Shown here one piece after another: positions 63,998 through 64,000 of a DNA stretch of 64,000 bases. The stretch lies in NCBI GenBank assembly GCA_025450315.1, contig JANWHQ010000045.1:62001-126000 (forward strand). The letters run 5' to 3'. This DNA comes from Caulobacteraceae bacterium (GTDB taxonomy: Bacteria; Pseudomonadota; Alphaproteobacteria; Caulobacterales; Caulobacteraceae). The position numbers were made by a program, and so were the translations under genes. The notes under the pieces are model-generated. The model was not told the DNA's origin and ran no database searches. It saw only the letters and a program-made list of their open reading frames with translations. How positions within the stretch are numbered: position 1 is the stretch's first letter; each line of letters begins with the position of its first letter.

Positions 63998-64000
63998 AGG

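Overview
The window looks like about 64 kb of a high-GC alphaproteobacterial chromosome. It is most like Caulobacterales such as Phenylobacterium or Caulobacter; this is inferred from FixLJ, FNR/FixK-type boxes, codon use and gene families, not from a marker gene. Two core-like flanks enclose a genomic island of about 36 kb inserted at the 3' end of a tRNA-Gly(CCC) gene.

Left flank (1-24267). A partial L,D-transpeptidase gene leaves the left edge. Next comes a low-oxygen response block. It holds an oxygen-sensing FixL with a FixL-type haem PAS domain, FixJ and a single-domain receiver. A seven-gene plus-strand operon follows: flavodoxin-fold NAD(P)H oxidoreductase, pta, ackA, universal stress protein, AMP-phosphorylase-type nucleoside phosphorylase, PRPP-synthetase homologue and a beta-CASP metallo-beta-lactamase RNase. 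Beyond it lie a PfkB sugar-phosphate kinase, a PAS protein, PEP synthase, Hsp20, a host-attachment-family protein operon, a BON protein, a second FixL-like kinase, an APH/P-loop kinase and an alternative oxidase. Eight 14-bp TTGAN/NTCAA-like sites sit in the promoters of this block, so it reads as one FixK/FNR regulon for hypoxic survival: acetate-kinase ATP, RNA and nucleotide salvage, chaperones and a bypass oxidase. A secreted small protein and a glycosyltransferase complete the flank.

Island (24268-60540). A 55-bp direct repeat of the tRNA 3' half marks both ends. The left two thirds is a minus-strand, DISARM-like defence operon: RmuC homologue, SNF2 helicase with DUF3883, a giant sacsin/GHKL ATPase, DUF1156 DNA methylase, DUF499 ATPase with an N-terminal Swt1-like HEPN motif, an unknown protein and a PLD-fold protein. 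A BrxR/CapW-like WYL regulator with an adjacent palindrome stands next to it. A mobility and hypothetical section follows, with a MerR-like regulator, small coupled ORFs, a large serine recombinase and a tyrosine integrase. The right part (51148-59867) is the most unusual. Two divergent operons meet at a LysR gene. One encodes selenophosphate synthetase SelD, a cysteine desulfurase, a NUDIX hydrolase and a PhnN-like kinase. The other encodes LysR, a domain-permuted PEP/ATP-grasp phosphotransferase, a CinA/MoCF-domain protein and a phytanoyl-CoA-dioxygenase-like enzyme with a natural C-terminal His10. No selA, selB, selU or selenoneine genes are visible, so the selenophosphate probably feeds an undescribed product.

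Right flank (60561-64000). A DUF389 membrane protein, a multi-spanning transporter-like protein, a likely gene fragment and a small zinc-ribbon protein.
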